64,000 bases of DNA from Fibrobacter sp. UWB13. Its GTDB lineage: Bacteria; Fibrobacterota; Fibrobacteria; Fibrobacterales; Fibrobacteraceae. Positions 17,081 through 25,601 of the stretch are shown one piece after another (positions within the stretch are counted from its first letter, which is position 1; every line of letters starts with the position of its first letter). Location: the NCBI RefSeq assembly GCF_900177805.1, contig NZ_FXAX01000001.1, positions 1,860,001 to 1,924,000 on the forward strand. Direction: 5' to 3'. The notes beneath the pieces were generated by a model. It did no database searches. It was not told the origin of the DNA and worked only from the letters and a program-made list of their open reading frames with translations. Made by a program: the position numbers and the translations under genes.

Positions 17081-18292
17081 CTAGTCCATTTCGGTGGGGA
17101 TACCACCGAGCATACTGCAAATTTCAGGACCAATGACACCATTTTGGATGGCGATGGTGAGCAAGCGCTGCTCAATTTCTTGCGGCGGGAAGCGAAGACC
17201 GACGGCATTTTCTGCAGAAGCCGCATCGGAAGAGTCTTCAAGAGTCGCGGCTTCTTGGACCAAGCGTTCGGCAAGGGCAGCATGGAGCGCAAGCGACGTA
17301 TCAATGTACTTTAAATGTGTCGGTTCTTCGAGAATGAAGTTCAGCGGACCTTTATCATTGAGCACTTTTTCTGCCGGGATAGCTTCGCCATATTCATCTT
17401 CGACCCCCATATTGGCAAGATTTGCCTGGGTCGAGAGAAGCGCTTCCGTCAATTCCGGGGCTGCAAGGGCATTTTTGACTCCCGTCGCCGTCACGACGAA
17501 ATCCGAATTTTCAATCAAGGAAGCGACAGTTGCATAGTCATGGCAATCCACGACAGCCACGTCATTTTGCTCAAGGACGGCAGAAAAATCGCCTGCGGGC
17601 ATTGTTTCAGGAGCCGCGGAATGTTCAGCATTTTCGGAATTCGCTGTTTGAGACTGCCCGCGTTTCAAGTCCGTCACAACGGTCACATTGCAGCCTCGGC
17701 GCACGCCTTGGAGCGCAATTCCCGAACCGACTTTGCCACTACCAAAAACCAATAACTTCTTGCCTTCGAAATCTCCACCAAAGCCCAGCTTTTCGAGAGC
17801 GCGGAAATAGCCATCGCCCGTGCCCAAGGAAGTCTCGATGCGCTTGACGATACCACTATCGGCAACGTAAACCGGTTTTTCTGCATTTTTATAATAGTGT
17901 ACACCCGAACGCGTGAGTTCCACAAAGCCAATTTTCGGGTGGAGCACCGCAAAAGGTCCCGCACAGTCGAGTACCACGTCTACAAACTCGCCGTGGGATT
18001 CAGCTTCGAGCATTTCGGCAGGCGTTACAACGGGCACGCCCCATTCCCTCATAAAGTCCACGACATCGGGGTCGTTAAATTCCGAAAAACCAACGAGAAG
18101 GTCGGCACCGCCCGCCACGAGAGCCCGGTATTCGGTCATGGTGTTGCGGTAAATCGGGGTTGCCACCAGCACGCGGAGGCCATCGAACGGACGGGTATGT
18201 GTCCATTCGCTTTCAAGCGCCGCAAGTGCGGGGTATTCGTTTTTTTCGTAAACTTCGTCTAGAACGGAGGAGAGAATCGACTGTAAATCCAT
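17081..18292 (-). CDS. S-adenosylhomocysteine hydrolase-like NAD-binding protein
   Basis: 403 aa. The Rossmann segment GKKLLVFGSGKVGSGIALQG (about 195-215) plus VVTDL resembles the NAD-binding core of SAHH, and SDFVVTATGVKNAL followed by ANLANMGVEDEYGE matches the SAHH stretch TTTG-x-K...NIGH. The N-terminal part (LRVLVATPIYRNTMTEYRAL, GGADLLVGFSEFND) matches the substrate domain, but the HMT and TKSKFDN catalytic motifs are replaced (PIYRNT; VKRIETSLGTGDG). A Ser/Ala-rich insert follows the Rossmann core. True SAHH activity is therefore doubtful; this looks like a diverged paralogue acting on an unknown substrate, possibly together with the NAT-like protein 8 bp downstream. Confidence 0.65.
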   Translation of the reverse strand: MDLQSILSSVLDEVYEKNEYPALAALESEWTHTRPFDGLRVLVATPIYRNTMTEYRALVAGGADLLVGFSEFNDPDVVDFMREWGVPVVTPAEMLEAESHGEFVDVVLDCAGPFAVLHPKIGFVELTRSGVHYYKNAEKPVYVADSGIVKRIETSLGTGDGYFRALEKLGFGGDFEGKKLLVFGSGKVGSGIALQGVRRGCNVTVVTDLKRGQSQTANSENAEHSAAPETMPAGDFSAVLEQNDVAVVDCHDYATVASLIENSDFVVTATGVKNALAAPELTEALLSTQANLANMGVEDEYGEAIPAEKVLNDKGPLNFILEEPTHLKYIDTSLALHAALAERLVQEAATLEDSSDAASAENAVGLRFPPQEIEQRLLTIAIQNGVIGPEICSMLGGIPTEMD

Positions 18293-18421
18293 GTAAGGAA
18301 ATATAGAATTTACCCCTCCCCTGTTGCATTACTATACAACAAAAAGAAATTTAACGTGGGACGGTTCTTTATATATGGGGGTAAATTATTTTCGCATAAT
18401 ACTATTAACAAGGTGTGGATA

Positions 18422-19744
18422 ATGAACTACAAAAAAATTTCTATTGCCTCTGTCGCAGTTGGAATGTTCGCAGCAGGCGCAGCTTTCGCTCAGAATGCAG
18501 AAATTGCAACCTGGTCGGGCTTCCGCAAGGGTGCCGCCTCCTTTACATTTGACGATGGCGCCCCGAGCCAAGTCAGCGATGCCGCTCCGGTATTCGACAA
18601 GTACGGCTACAAGGGTACCTTCAACCTGGTTTACAACTGGAACCCCAACTGGAGCGGTTTCCAGGGCATGGCAGACAACGGTCACGAAATCGCAAGCCAC
18701 AGCAATAGCCACGGTCAAAACATGAGTGGCGAAGAAGCCTCTTCAAAACAAAATATTAATGGAAAAATCAAGCAGAAGTACGGCATTATCACAGTCGCCT
18801 ACCCGAACTGCAACGTACCAAATGAAAGTGCAGTAAAAAGCAACTACATCGTAGGCCGTATCTGCAACGGCAGCTGGAAGGGCATGTCCGATGAAATGGG
18901 CAAGGACGGTCCCAGCAACTGGGCTCAGACTCCCGCTACCATGACCGGTGCCGAAGGCCAGATCAAGAGCACAAACGACTTTACCGGCAGAATGCAGAAA
19001 GTCATCCAGAGCAACGGCTGGGCCGCATTCCTTACCCACGGTTTCCAAGGCAAGAACAACGGCAACGCCACCTACTCCCCGACCGACCTCGGCGCTATCG
19101 AAGGAGCATTGAAGTGGGCAAAGGAAAACGACAAGGACATTTGGGTTGCCCCGATGGGCTTTGTCGCCATGTACATCAAGGAACGCAATGCCTCCAAGAT
19201 TGAACCGCAGGACGGTGGTGCAGCAAACACCATGACGTTCGAACTCAAGCACTCTATTGCAGATAACATTTCCAAGTACGACTACCCGCTTTCCATCAAG
19301 GTAAAAACCGACTGGACCAAGGTCGAAGTCACGCAGAGTGACGCCAAGCTCGAATCCAAAGTTGATGGCGGTTATGTTTACTTTGACGCTGTTCCGAACG
19401 CAGGCAAGATTGTCGTGAAGAACGCCAACGCCGCCGCAGAATCTTCTAGCAGCGCTGAACCGCCGGCAAGTTCCAGCTCCAGCGAACCGGCAGTTTCTTC
19501 GAGCAGCACAACAGCTCTCCCGATGCAATCACTTGACGGTCGCCACCTCGCTGCATACGTAGACGCAAGCGGCTATATCACCGTTCAGAACGCCCAGGGC
19601 TTGAACATCACCGTGTTCAACAGCCTCGGTAACGTTGTCCGTACCACCAAGGGTATCGGCATGTTGCAGAAAGTCTATACCGGTGCCAAGGGCATGTATG
19701 TCGTAAAAATCGGCAACAGAGCTTGGACAATGAACATCAAGTAG
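18422..19744 (+). CDS. Secreted polysaccharide deacetylase (carbohydrate esterase family 4)
   Basis: 440 aa from ATG 18422 (AAGGTG upstream). A signal peptide ends at AAFAQ. The NodB fold is shown by motif 1 SFTFDDG with Asp44-Asp45 and motif 2 HSNSH with His93 and His97, the metal-binding triad; FLTHGFQG is the likely later His motif. A beta domain (about 265-335), then a Ser-rich linker with several SSSS runs, leads to a C-terminal 60-residue module (GLNITVFNSLGNVV ... GMYVVKI) like the type IX secretion sorting or basic terminal domains of Fibrobacter enzymes. It should remove acetyl groups from plant xylan or chitin-like polymers outside the cell; the substrate is inferred. Confidence 0.88.
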   Translation: MNYKKISIASVAVGMFAAGAAFAQNAEIATWSGFRKGAASFTFDDGAPSQVSDAAPVFDKYGYKGTFNLVYNWNPNWSGFQGMADNGHEIASHSNSHGQNMSGEEASSKQNINGKIKQKYGIITVAYPNCNVPNESAVKSNYIVGRICNGSWKGMSDEMGKDGPSNWAQTPATMTGAEGQIKSTNDFTGRMQKVIQSNGWAAFLTHGFQGKNNGNATYSPTDLGAIEGALKWAKENDKDIWVAPMGFVAMYIKERNASKIEPQDGGAANTMTFELKHSIADNISKYDYPLSIKVKTDWTKVEVTQSDAKLESKVDGGYVYFDAVPNAGKIVVKNANAAAESSSSAEPPASSSSSEPAVSSSSTTALPMQSLDGRHLAAYVDASGYITVQNAQGLNITVFNSLGNVVRTTKGIGMLQKVYTGAKGMYVVKIGNRAWTMNIK

Positions 19745-19770
19745 TTCAAAAAAGTTTGTGGTTTAGGGAT

Positions 19771-19797
19771 AGCCCGCTCCGATTGGAGCGGGCTTCT
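19771..19797 (+). terminator. Terminator of the CE4 gene
   Basis: Stem AGCCCGCTCC (19771-19780) / GGAGCGGGCT (19785-19794), GATT loop, then TCTTGTTTATT. It lies 27 bp after the stop. Confidence 0.85.
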
Positions 19798-19824
19798 TGT
19801 TTATTGATAGGGTAAACATGAATA

Positions 19825-19848
19825 GCTCCCGCTCTCACGAGCGGGAGC
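19825..19848 (-). terminator. Terminator of the lipoprotein gene at 19874
   Basis: Stem GCTCCCGCTC (19825-19834) / GAGCGGGAGC (19839-19848), TCAC loop; on the minus strand it runs into TATTCATGTTT, a weak U tract. It follows the stop of the minus-strand gene by 25 bp. Confidence 0.7.
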
Positions 19849-19873
19849 GTGCTTATTTCAGGAGATATGGGAT

Positions 19874-20761
19874 TTAATCATTCATATCAGCACAGCTGTC
19901 AATAACATACTTAGCGTTTTTAGCCCAGTGAGGATCTTTGTATGTCGGAACACTATCAATCATCTCAGGTTTGACAAAACACATACCACCATGAGGAGGT
20001 TCTATTCCTGGATATCCCACATATTCTGGGAAATATTCCAGATAATCCATATATTCTCCATTTTCGAGAGCACAATCAGCTTTGAATTCCTCATACATTT
20101 CATGATCTTGACGAGTAACGAGACTTTTCAGAACAACAAGACCAGAGTCTTGCTCTCTAAAACCGATTGAATAACCTTTTGATTTTAATTCAAGTTGCGA
20201 GCATTGCAACCTCTGTTGTCCATAATTTCCATGCCCCCCATAGCTCATAAAAAGTGGCCAACGCATATGATTATGTTCTTTGTCAATCATCGCCACTTCT
20301 GTTTGGTAATATACTTGATTACAGGAAGTTACACCGGAACAAACAGAAGAATCGAAATCAAAATCGTTGATAATATCATTGACAACATAGCGAATGGAGC
20401 CTGCTTCAAGAATTTTTTCAACAACATCGTTATAAGTTTTATAGGCATCCACAGAATCGTAATGGAAGATGCTTCTATAGTTTCCCTGAGGATCGTTTGA
20501 TTGCGAGGTATCTCCAGCCACATGATAAATTGTCACTGCATGATTATTACCCACGCGATTAAGTAACGCAACAAGGTCACTAGATTCTCGATTTACGTCG
20601 AAAGAATTCGAAGACCCCGGCCCGACACCAGAGCTAGAGCTCAAAGCAACGGTATTCGCCTGTTCGTCCGCACCGACAACCTTGTTATCAGAGCAAGCGC
20701 TTAGCGCACCTGCGATACTCAACGCAGCAAGCGTATGCGGTATGATTTTTTTCATATTCAT
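19874..20761 (-). CDS. Fibrobacter-type lipoprotein paired with a TIGR02147 regulator
   Basis: 295 aa from ATG 20761. The signal peptide ends in a lipobox (AGALSAC), followed by SDNKVVGADEQANTVALSSSS, a stretch characteristic of Fibrobacter lipoproteins that sit behind TIGR02147 genes. The mature part is Asp/Tyr/Glu-rich, with four or more Cys that could form disulfides, and no enzyme motif that I recognise. Upstream lies a second in-frame start at 20794 with its own Shine-Dalgarno: the two initiation modules are near-copies. The stop of the TIGR02147 gene overlaps the first Shine-Dalgarno, so translation is probably coupled. Function unknown; surface location inferred. Confidence 0.8.
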   Translation of the reverse strand: MNMKKIIPHTLAALSIAGALSACSDNKVVGADEQANTVALSSSSGVGPGSSNSFDVNRESSDLVALLNRVGNNHAVTIYHVAGDTSQSNDPQGNYRSIFHYDSVDAYKTYNDVVEKILEAGSIRYVVNDIINDFDFDSSVCSGVTSCNQVYYQTEVAMIDKEHNHMRWPLFMSYGGHGNYGQQRLQCSQLELKSKGYSIGFREQDSGLVVLKSLVTRQDHEMYEEFKADCALENGEYMDYLEYFPEYVGYPGIEPPHGGMCFVKPEMIDSVPTYKDPHWAKNAKYVIDSCADMND

Positions 20762-20808
20762 AGGAATCCTCCTTTGAAATTTTTTCATATTCATAATGTT
20801 TCCTCCTT
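20759..20808 (-). promoter_or_regulatory. Duplicated Shine-Dalgarno/start module
   Basis: AAGGAGG occurs at 20802-20808 and again at 20768-20774; each is followed 7-8 nt later by ATGAATATGAAAAA. The two ATGs (20794 and 20761) are in frame. Only the second gives a compact lipoprotein signal peptide. Confidence 0.75.
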
Positions 20809-21622
20809 ACACTTTTTCCGTCAGCGGGAAAAGCTGTAGATTTAAACGATAAACTTGGTTGATTTTTTTGGATTCGCCAGCAATGGCAATAACTTGTTTG
20901 CGGAAACGGTCCACCTCTTCGGAGATGCGTTTCACAGCATTTTCGTCGACTCCGATGGTCACGCCCGATATGTTGCGTTCACCCGGAGCAATTTTTTCGA
21001 TAGCCTCGCGAGCAAGGTCAATCATCTGGCCGTTCATGGAGCGGAGCGCAAGCTTAAGCGCATCGCCCGAACCTGTAATGACTTTGTCAGTCTGCTCGTA
21101 GACGTTCTCGCCAAGCGACTTGAGCAAATCGAGCTTTACCAAGAGTTTTAACGAAACGCGGACTTGTTGCGCCGTAAACGTATGTTTGATTTTCTTAGCG
21201 ATTTCACCCGGAAGTGCTCCTGGCATCAACGGGGCAAGTTCACGAACAACGGAATTTACCGCTGATTCGTAATAGTCAAACGCATCAGCATTCAACACTC
21301 TAGCACGCTGTTCGTTTGCAAGCCTCTCCATTTCGAGAAAAGCTTCCTTTTTATAGCCATCGTCTTTGGCATTCGTGAATTCGACCATGAGCTTGAAATA
21401 TTCCCGTTCAAAGTCGTTCAGGTTCATCGCAGCAGCCACAAGCGGGACACCCACGCGGCTCAACGAGCTCTTGCCATCACATACAAGTTTTAGGTACGAT
21501 GGCGACGAGAATCCGGCGATCTTGGAAAATTCACGCCATGAGAACGCAGAACTTTTCTTTCGCCATTCAAAATAATCAAGCATGTACTTTCGGTAATCTT
21601 GATATTCTGTTATCGGTTTCAT
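20807..21622 (-). CDS. TIGR02147 family (DUF4423) protein, probable transcriptional regulator
   Basis: 271 aa, the normal length of the family. The N-terminus (ITEYQDYRKYMLDYFEWRKK, FSWREFSKIAGFSSPSYLKL) is a helix-turn-helix-like region; the C-terminal DUF4423 part includes NISGVTIGVDENAVKRISEE and VYRLNLQLFPLT. The family is expanded in Fibrobacter and nearly always precedes a lipoprotein gene such as the one at 19874, here with overlapping translation signals. Regulation of that partner or of a surface trait is inferred. SD CAAAGGAGG-like bases (GAAAGGAGGTT) lie just upstream of the start. Confidence 0.9.
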   Translation of the reverse strand: MKPITEYQDYRKYMLDYFEWRKKSSAFSWREFSKIAGFSSPSYLKLVCDGKSSLSRVGVPLVAAAMNLNDFEREYFKLMVEFTNAKDDGYKKEAFLEMERLANEQRARVLNADAFDYYESAVNSVVRELAPLMPGALPGEIAKKIKHTFTAQQVRVSLKLLVKLDLLKSLGENVYEQTDKVITGSGDALKLALRSMNGQMIDLAREAIEKIAPGERNISGVTIGVDENAVKRISEEVDRFRKQVIAIAGESKKINQVYRLNLQLFPLTEKV

Positions 21623-21841
21623 GTTTTAACCTCCTTTCGCAAACAAATATACCTCATTTGCGTAGGACTCGCAACAGATAAAATGATACAAAATTTTCGA
21701 TTTTTAACAGAATTACGAAAATTTTGCAAATTTCAAAAATTTTTAAAATTTAATGAATCAGTAGTAGATGTAGATGAATCAGGGAGAGACTTAACTGGAT
21801 CTTTCGCTACGCTCAAGATGACGATGCATAACGAGGGGGTG

Positions 21842-21868
21842 GTGCCCGCTCGGAGGCGGGCATGACAT
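21842..21868. repeat. Divergent REP-like palindrome upstream of the NUDIX gene
   Basis: GTGCCCGCTCGGAGGCGGGC followed by ATGACATTG: GCCCGC/GCGGGC hairpin with the conserved TGACA flank. A short 'GGATC..TCGCTACGCTCAAGATGAC' style string lies at 21799-21822, similar to one at 26540-26577 and, inverted, 35117-35155. The rest of the 21623-21889 spacer is AT-rich with no gene. Confidence 0.5.
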
Positions 21869-21889
21869 TGTATTTTCTAAATTTGGGGT

Positions 21890-22462
21890 ATGAAACCGTG
21901 GAAATTATTGGATTCTGAATTTTTGGTGGATGCGCCGTGGTTGAAGGTCGCAAAGGAAACATGCGAACTGCCAAGCGGCAAAGTCATCGATGATTTTTAT
22001 ACGTTGTGGCAGCCCGACTGGGTTTTGATTCTTGCCCGCACAAAGGAGGGCAAGTGGGTCATGACGGAACAGTACCGCCACGGGACGGGTAAGATTGCGC
22101 TTGAGTTCCCGGCAGGGATTATAGACAAAGGCGAAACGCCGGAAGAGGCTGCCGTCAGAGAACTGCAAGAAGAATGCGGGTACGGGGTAAAAGGCGCCCC
22201 CGGCACTGAGGCCGGGGTGACAATGTATCTCGGTTCCTTTCCGGTGAATCCAGATAGGCATCGCGGGAAGTTCCATGTGGTGTTCATCGACGGCGTGGAA
22301 CGCTTGGGCAAAACGAGCTTTGACGATACGGAAGATATCGAAACGTTCCTGTACACGGACGAAGAATTCCAGGCAAAAGTTGCTGATGGCACGTTCAATC
22401 ACCCGCTTCAAATCGCAGGCTACTTCAAGTGGAAATTATCGCAATCCGCCTCCCGATCTTAA
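21890..22462 (+). CDS. NUDIX hydrolase (ADP-ribose pyrophosphatase-like)
   Basis: 190 aa. A complete Nudix box lies at 76-98: GIIDKGE, seven residues, then REL-Q-EE-CGY, with the metal-binding Glu pair. The preceding WVMTEQYRHGTGKIALEFPAG matches the ADP-ribose/NDP-sugar pyrophosphatase subgroup (EQYR...ELPAG). These enzymes hydrolyse nucleoside diphosphates linked to another moiety. Residues about 100-111 (VKGAPGTEAGVT) are encoded by a REP-like palindrome inserted in frame right behind the box. The gene overlaps the downstream reductase-like gene by 34 bp. Substrate not proven. Confidence 0.9.
   Translation: MKPWKLLDSEFLVDAPWLKVAKETCELPSGKVIDDFYTLWQPDWVLILARTKEGKWVMTEQYRHGTGKIALEFPAGIIDKGETPEEAAVRELQEECGYGVKGAPGTEAGVTMYLGSFPVNPDRHRGKFHVVFIDGVERLGKTSFDDTEDIETFLYTDEEFQAKVADGTFNHPLQIAGYFKWKLSQSASRS
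22194..22224. repeat. REP-like palindrome inside the NUDIX gene
   Basis: GCGCCCCCGGCACTGAGGCC followed by GGGGTGACAATG. It differs from the intergenic copies at 8158 and 61068 at only a few positions and is read in frame as part of the NUDIX protein. Confidence 0.7.
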
Positions 22463-23508
22463 TTCTCGGGCTGAATGGCGTTCCCGGTTTTGCACTTTTT
22501 AGGCATTTCAATAAACTGTACGGCAACGTGGCCGTTCGCGGGGATGTACCCGGCGTTATCGGCGTTCGCCCCATCAAGCACCCGTGCGTTTTTGGCGACA
22601 ACGTTTTTGGCGTAGACGCCGAAGAAACGGAACGCTTGGGCGAGCTTTTCGAGCGTTTTCACTTTGGCACAGTCATCGACGCCAGCGGAAACTGCGCGCT
22701 GAAAGCCTGCGAATGCGACCCCGCGCGCAGCCGACTTTTGAATTACAGTCAAGGCGTTGATGCAGCCACGTTCGCCGCACGCTACAACGCAACACTCATC
22801 CGCATTTCCGCCGACATGGTCTTTAGTGGCAACGAAAAAACAAAGCCAAACCGCCCTTACGTCGAAACCGACCCCAAAGACCCCATCCACAATTACGGCA
22901 AGCACCAGGCCGAAGCCGAAGATGCGATTACCGCCATCAAGCCAGATGTGGTGATTCTCCGCGTGCCGCTCCCGATGGATTACGCTCCCGGCGGATGCGC
23001 CGGCGCTATCGACTGGATCACATACCGGTTCCGCCCCGGTCGCCCAGCAACCTTGTTCACCGATGAATTCCGCAACCCGCTTTCGGGTCCAGACCTTTGC
23101 CGCACCGTGCAATACATCTTGGAACACAAATTCCCCGCAGGCATTTACAACTGTGGCGGTCCACGTCGCGTTTCACTCTACAATGTCGGCCAAATCGTAA
23201 ATGCCGTCGGAGGCTACCCCGCCGAACTCCTCCACGGAGTGCCGCGCATCGAAGGTGGTCGCATGCCCCCACGCGTTGGCGACCTGAGCATCAATTCAGA
23301 AAAGCTCTACAAATTGCTGCCGCCAGGATTCATTAAGCCTTGGCCCGTCTTTGACGAACTCGTACCCGACAGTTTCGACTGGCACAAAACTTTTGGTCGC
23401 CACATAAAAGAAAAAAGCAAGATGGGTAGCGACGAGGCTATCACCAACTTGCTTGTTAACGGTGTAGATACGGGTTTTATCCGCGAGTTAGGCGGAACAA
23501 AAGACTGA
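22429..23508 (+). CDS. NAD(P)-dependent epimerase/dTDP-4-dehydrorhamnose reductase-like protein
   Basis: 359 aa from GTG 22429, the only start that keeps the first beta strand and its glycine motif ILILGLNGVPGFALF. Extended short-chain dehydrogenase features: DASGNCALKACECDPARSR, TLIRISADMVFSGNE and the active-site YGKHQAE (Tyr-x-x-x-Lys), then LRVPLPMDYAPGG and NPLSGPDLCRTVQYIL, as in RmlD. RmlD makes dTDP-rhamnose; here the length and the long C-terminal tail are larger than usual, so the substrate could differ. The start overlaps the NUDIX gene by 34 bp (translational coupling), and the end overlaps the converging barrel gene by 32 bp. Confidence 0.75.
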   Translation: MEIIAIRLPILILGLNGVPGFALFRHFNKLYGNVAVRGDVPGVIGVRPIKHPCVFGDNVFGVDAEETERLGELFERFHFGTVIDASGNCALKACECDPARSRLLNYSQGVDAATFAARYNATLIRISADMVFSGNEKTKPNRPYVETDPKDPIHNYGKHQAEAEDAITAIKPDVVILRVPLPMDYAPGGCAGAIDWITYRFRPGRPATLFTDEFRNPLSGPDLCRTVQYILEHKFPAGIYNCGGPRRVSLYNVGQIVNAVGGYPAELLHGVPRIEGGRMPPRVGDLSINSEKLYKLLPPGFIKPWPVFDELVPDSFDWHKTFGRHIKEKSKMGSDEAITNLLVNGVDTGFIRELGGTKD

Positions 23509-24247
23509 TCGTGTGACGGCTCGATTTATTGTGTTCATAATAGCCATCATCGTCGTCAATTACAAATAAATTTTTGTAGGCAAAAGCAACGCCTACTGAC
23601 CATGTGTCACTAACCCACCAATCTTTACCGATTTCATAGCGGTTAAAAATTCCGATAGCGTCGCCATCTTCATGATCTTCGACAAAGCCCGCGGCAAAAG
23701 CATCAAAGCCGCCAGCAAAGCTCACATAAAGCCCATTCAAAGGTGATGCCAGGTTACTGATCGGATAAACGGAAATTCCGAGTCCAAAAGAGAAATACAA
23801 ACCGACACCATCATCTTTACGATGTCTATAATCACGAATTTCGTCGCTTATCTTAACTAGCGTTCCATTTTGTTCACTGAATACTCTGCGATAATCCGTC
23901 TCAGAATACTCAGCCTCACCAGTAAACAAGCCCATGTCCCAAAGAGTATACAGAGCAACATAATTTGCGATAGACACACCCATTCTCAATTCGAATTTGG
24001 GAATGTCTACGCCACTAAATTTCCAGCTGCGCTCTTCATCGTCGCGAGTAACCTGACGATAGTAATCCAATTGCGCGGAAGTCCAATCATAACCATGAGT
24101 TTTTTCCGATTCAAAACTCGTGTACGCAAAGCCCACGCCCATGCTGTAAAAGAAGCCACGATGTTGACAAGGCGGACGGGAATTTCCTTGAGCCCAAGCC
24201 ATAACGGCGAAGGTCAAAATAACGATTAGCGCTTTAACCATCTTCAT
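23477..24247 (-). CDS. Outer-membrane beta-barrel protein, paralogue of the next gene
   Basis: 256 aa. The signal peptide ends at VMAWAQ. Alternating aromatic/glycine strands (GFFYSMGVGFAYTSF, GLYFSFGLGISVYP, LYVSFAGGFDAFA) and the terminal SLLFRLTRG fit a small 8-12 strand barrel of the outer membrane. It is a sequence relative of the 24254 gene, with shared blocks at the HRGF start, the YP...SPLNG loop, EIGKDWWV and the FRLTRG end. Start 24247 chosen (ATG after the upstream stop, 6-bp gap); another ATG lies 6 nt further in. The 3' end overlaps the reductase-like gene. Function unknown. Confidence 0.7.
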   Translation of the reverse strand: MKMVKALIVILTFAVMAWAQGNSRPPCQHRGFFYSMGVGFAYTSFESEKTHGYDWTSAQLDYYRQVTRDDEERSWKFSGVDIPKFELRMGVSIANYVALYTLWDMGLFTGEAEYSETDYRRVFSEQNGTLVKISDEIRDYRHRKDDGVGLYFSFGLGISVYPISNLASPLNGLYVSFAGGFDAFAAGFVEDHEDGDAIGIFNRYEIGKDWWVSDTWSVGVAFAYKNLFVIDDDDGYYEHNKSSRHTISLLFRLTRG

Positions 24248-24253
24248 CGTCAA

Positions 24254-25036
24254 TTATCCACGCGTAATACGGAACGAAATTGAAATGACATTATCAGAAT
24301 TATGCGAAGCCACCGTTTCCCAAATCAAGCTATTGTGTGCAAAGCCAAGCCCAACACCAATAGACATGTGGTCATTGACCCACCAATCCTTACCAATTTC
24401 CAGTTCAAAACCAATACCGCCATTTCCGGTAGCATCTTCAACATCGGCTTCTCCATCCAACAAAGTCAAAAATAGCGTATACCCGAAGGAGCCACCCACA
24501 AAGAATCCATTCATCGGCGAGTTTTTATCCTGGAACGGGTAAAGCGTCGTACCAAAGCCAAAATAAGTCCTGAAGCCATAAGCTGCGATTCCCGGTACAG
24601 ATTTCGGTTCACGTGCTCTAAGAGAGGTCTCTTCACAAATGTTACCTTCATAGCACCCATAATTATGCGTTTCATAGCGGTAATCGATGGACCCCGCATA
24701 GAATCCAAAATTGAAAACGGAATGGAGCGCAATTAAGTTTCCGAGAGCAACGCCAAACTTGAATTCAGTCAACGTAAAGGAGCCACCGCCGAACTCAAAG
24801 TAATCGGTTTCTTCTTCCTTTAAGGTCTTATAAGGATCCACATAGCCACTACGCCAATCGACATCGTTACGGCTATTTTTAAACCAGTTGTAGGCATAAC
24901 CAAACGACATGCTGCTATAAAAACCGCGATGTTCACGCGGGGCAGACTTGCCGATGGACGGAGCAGACGGGGCCGATTCTGCAAACGCAAAACCTGCAAC
25001 ACATAAAATAAGAGCGGCTATGATTTTATTTTTCAT
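24254..25036 (-). CDS. Outer-membrane beta-barrel protein, tandem paralogue
   Basis: 260 aa from ATG 25036. The signal peptide ends at GFAFAES. It shares with the 23477 protein EHRGFYSSMSFGYAYNWF, DWRSGYVDPYK, TTLYPFQDKNSPMNGFFVGG, ELEIGKDWWVNDH and the C-terminal ISISFRITRG. The last residue is not aromatic, unlike many porins. Probably co-transcribed with the 23477 gene, which starts 6 bp after its stop. An 85-residue loop with two Cys (GCYEGNICEET) is absent from the paralogue. Function unknown. Confidence 0.7.
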   Translation of the reverse strand: MKNKIIAALILCVAGFAFAESAPSAPSIGKSAPREHRGFYSSMSFGYAYNWFKNSRNDVDWRSGYVDPYKTLKEEETDYFEFGGGSFTLTEFKFGVALGNLIALHSVFNFGFYAGSIDYRYETHNYGCYEGNICEETSLRAREPKSVPGIAAYGFRTYFGFGTTLYPFQDKNSPMNGFFVGGSFGYTLFLTLLDGEADVEDATGNGGIGFELEIGKDWWVNDHMSIGVGLGFAHNSLIWETVASHNSDNVISISFRITRG

Positions 25037-25097
25037 AAATTCAATTATTATTAACAATGATGTAAAAATTTAGACAAATAATTTAAGTTTGTCTATA

Positions 25098-25601
25098 TTA
25101 ATCCTTCGCTGGTTGATCCCATGGGAACGGGGTTACAGAACCATCGCTTGCCCCTATAGGAATGGTCATATTTTTCGGAAGCGATCCAAGATTATCCGGA
25201 AGCATAAGAATAATAGGAAGGGCAAAAATGCCACCGACCAAAACAGCTCCACCTAGAAACAAATAAAGCATCGTATCGCCACGACCACTCGGGCTCATGA
25301 ACCCAAAAAGAAATTTTTCCGTATTGACAACAGTATGATACGTAGTACTAAGCGCACCGGAACCATGTTTGCTATCCTGACGTGCAACAAGCAAATGTCC
25401 ATACACAATGCTATCCTTGCGAGCTTCTAAAAGCATTTCCTTGCCACCAGACGCTCGGACCTTACAACTGTTCGTCGATTTGCAAACAAGCTCGCCATTG
25501 CGATAAATATCGTAACGTTCATTTCCCGGGACAGAAATCCAGGAACTGCTGCAACCTACCAGCAATACAGTCAACAACAACGCAATTATCTTTTTCATCA
25601 T
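25098..25601 (-). CDS. Lipoprotein with two short membrane-like segments
   Basis: 167 aa. The N-terminus MMKKIIALLLTVLLVGC is a lipoprotein signal with the lipobox LVGC. A PEGA-like beta segment (YDIYRNGELVCKSTNSCKVRA) is followed by a Gly-rich hydrophobic stretch (LYLFLGGAVLVGGIFALPIIL) and a Pro-rich end. Its ATG overlaps the stop of the 25601 gene as TAATG, so the two are translationally coupled. The partner is an outer-membrane barrel, which suggests a joint envelope role. No enzyme motif; function unknown. Confidence 0.7.
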   Translation of the reverse strand: MMKKIIALLLTVLLVGCSSSWISVPGNERYDIYRNGELVCKSTNSCKVRASGGKEMLLEARKDSIVYGHLLVARQDSKHGSGALSTTYHTVVNTEKFLFGFMSPSGRGDTMLYLFLGGAVLVGGIFALPIILMLPDNLGSLPKNMTIPIGASDGSVTPFPWDQPAKD

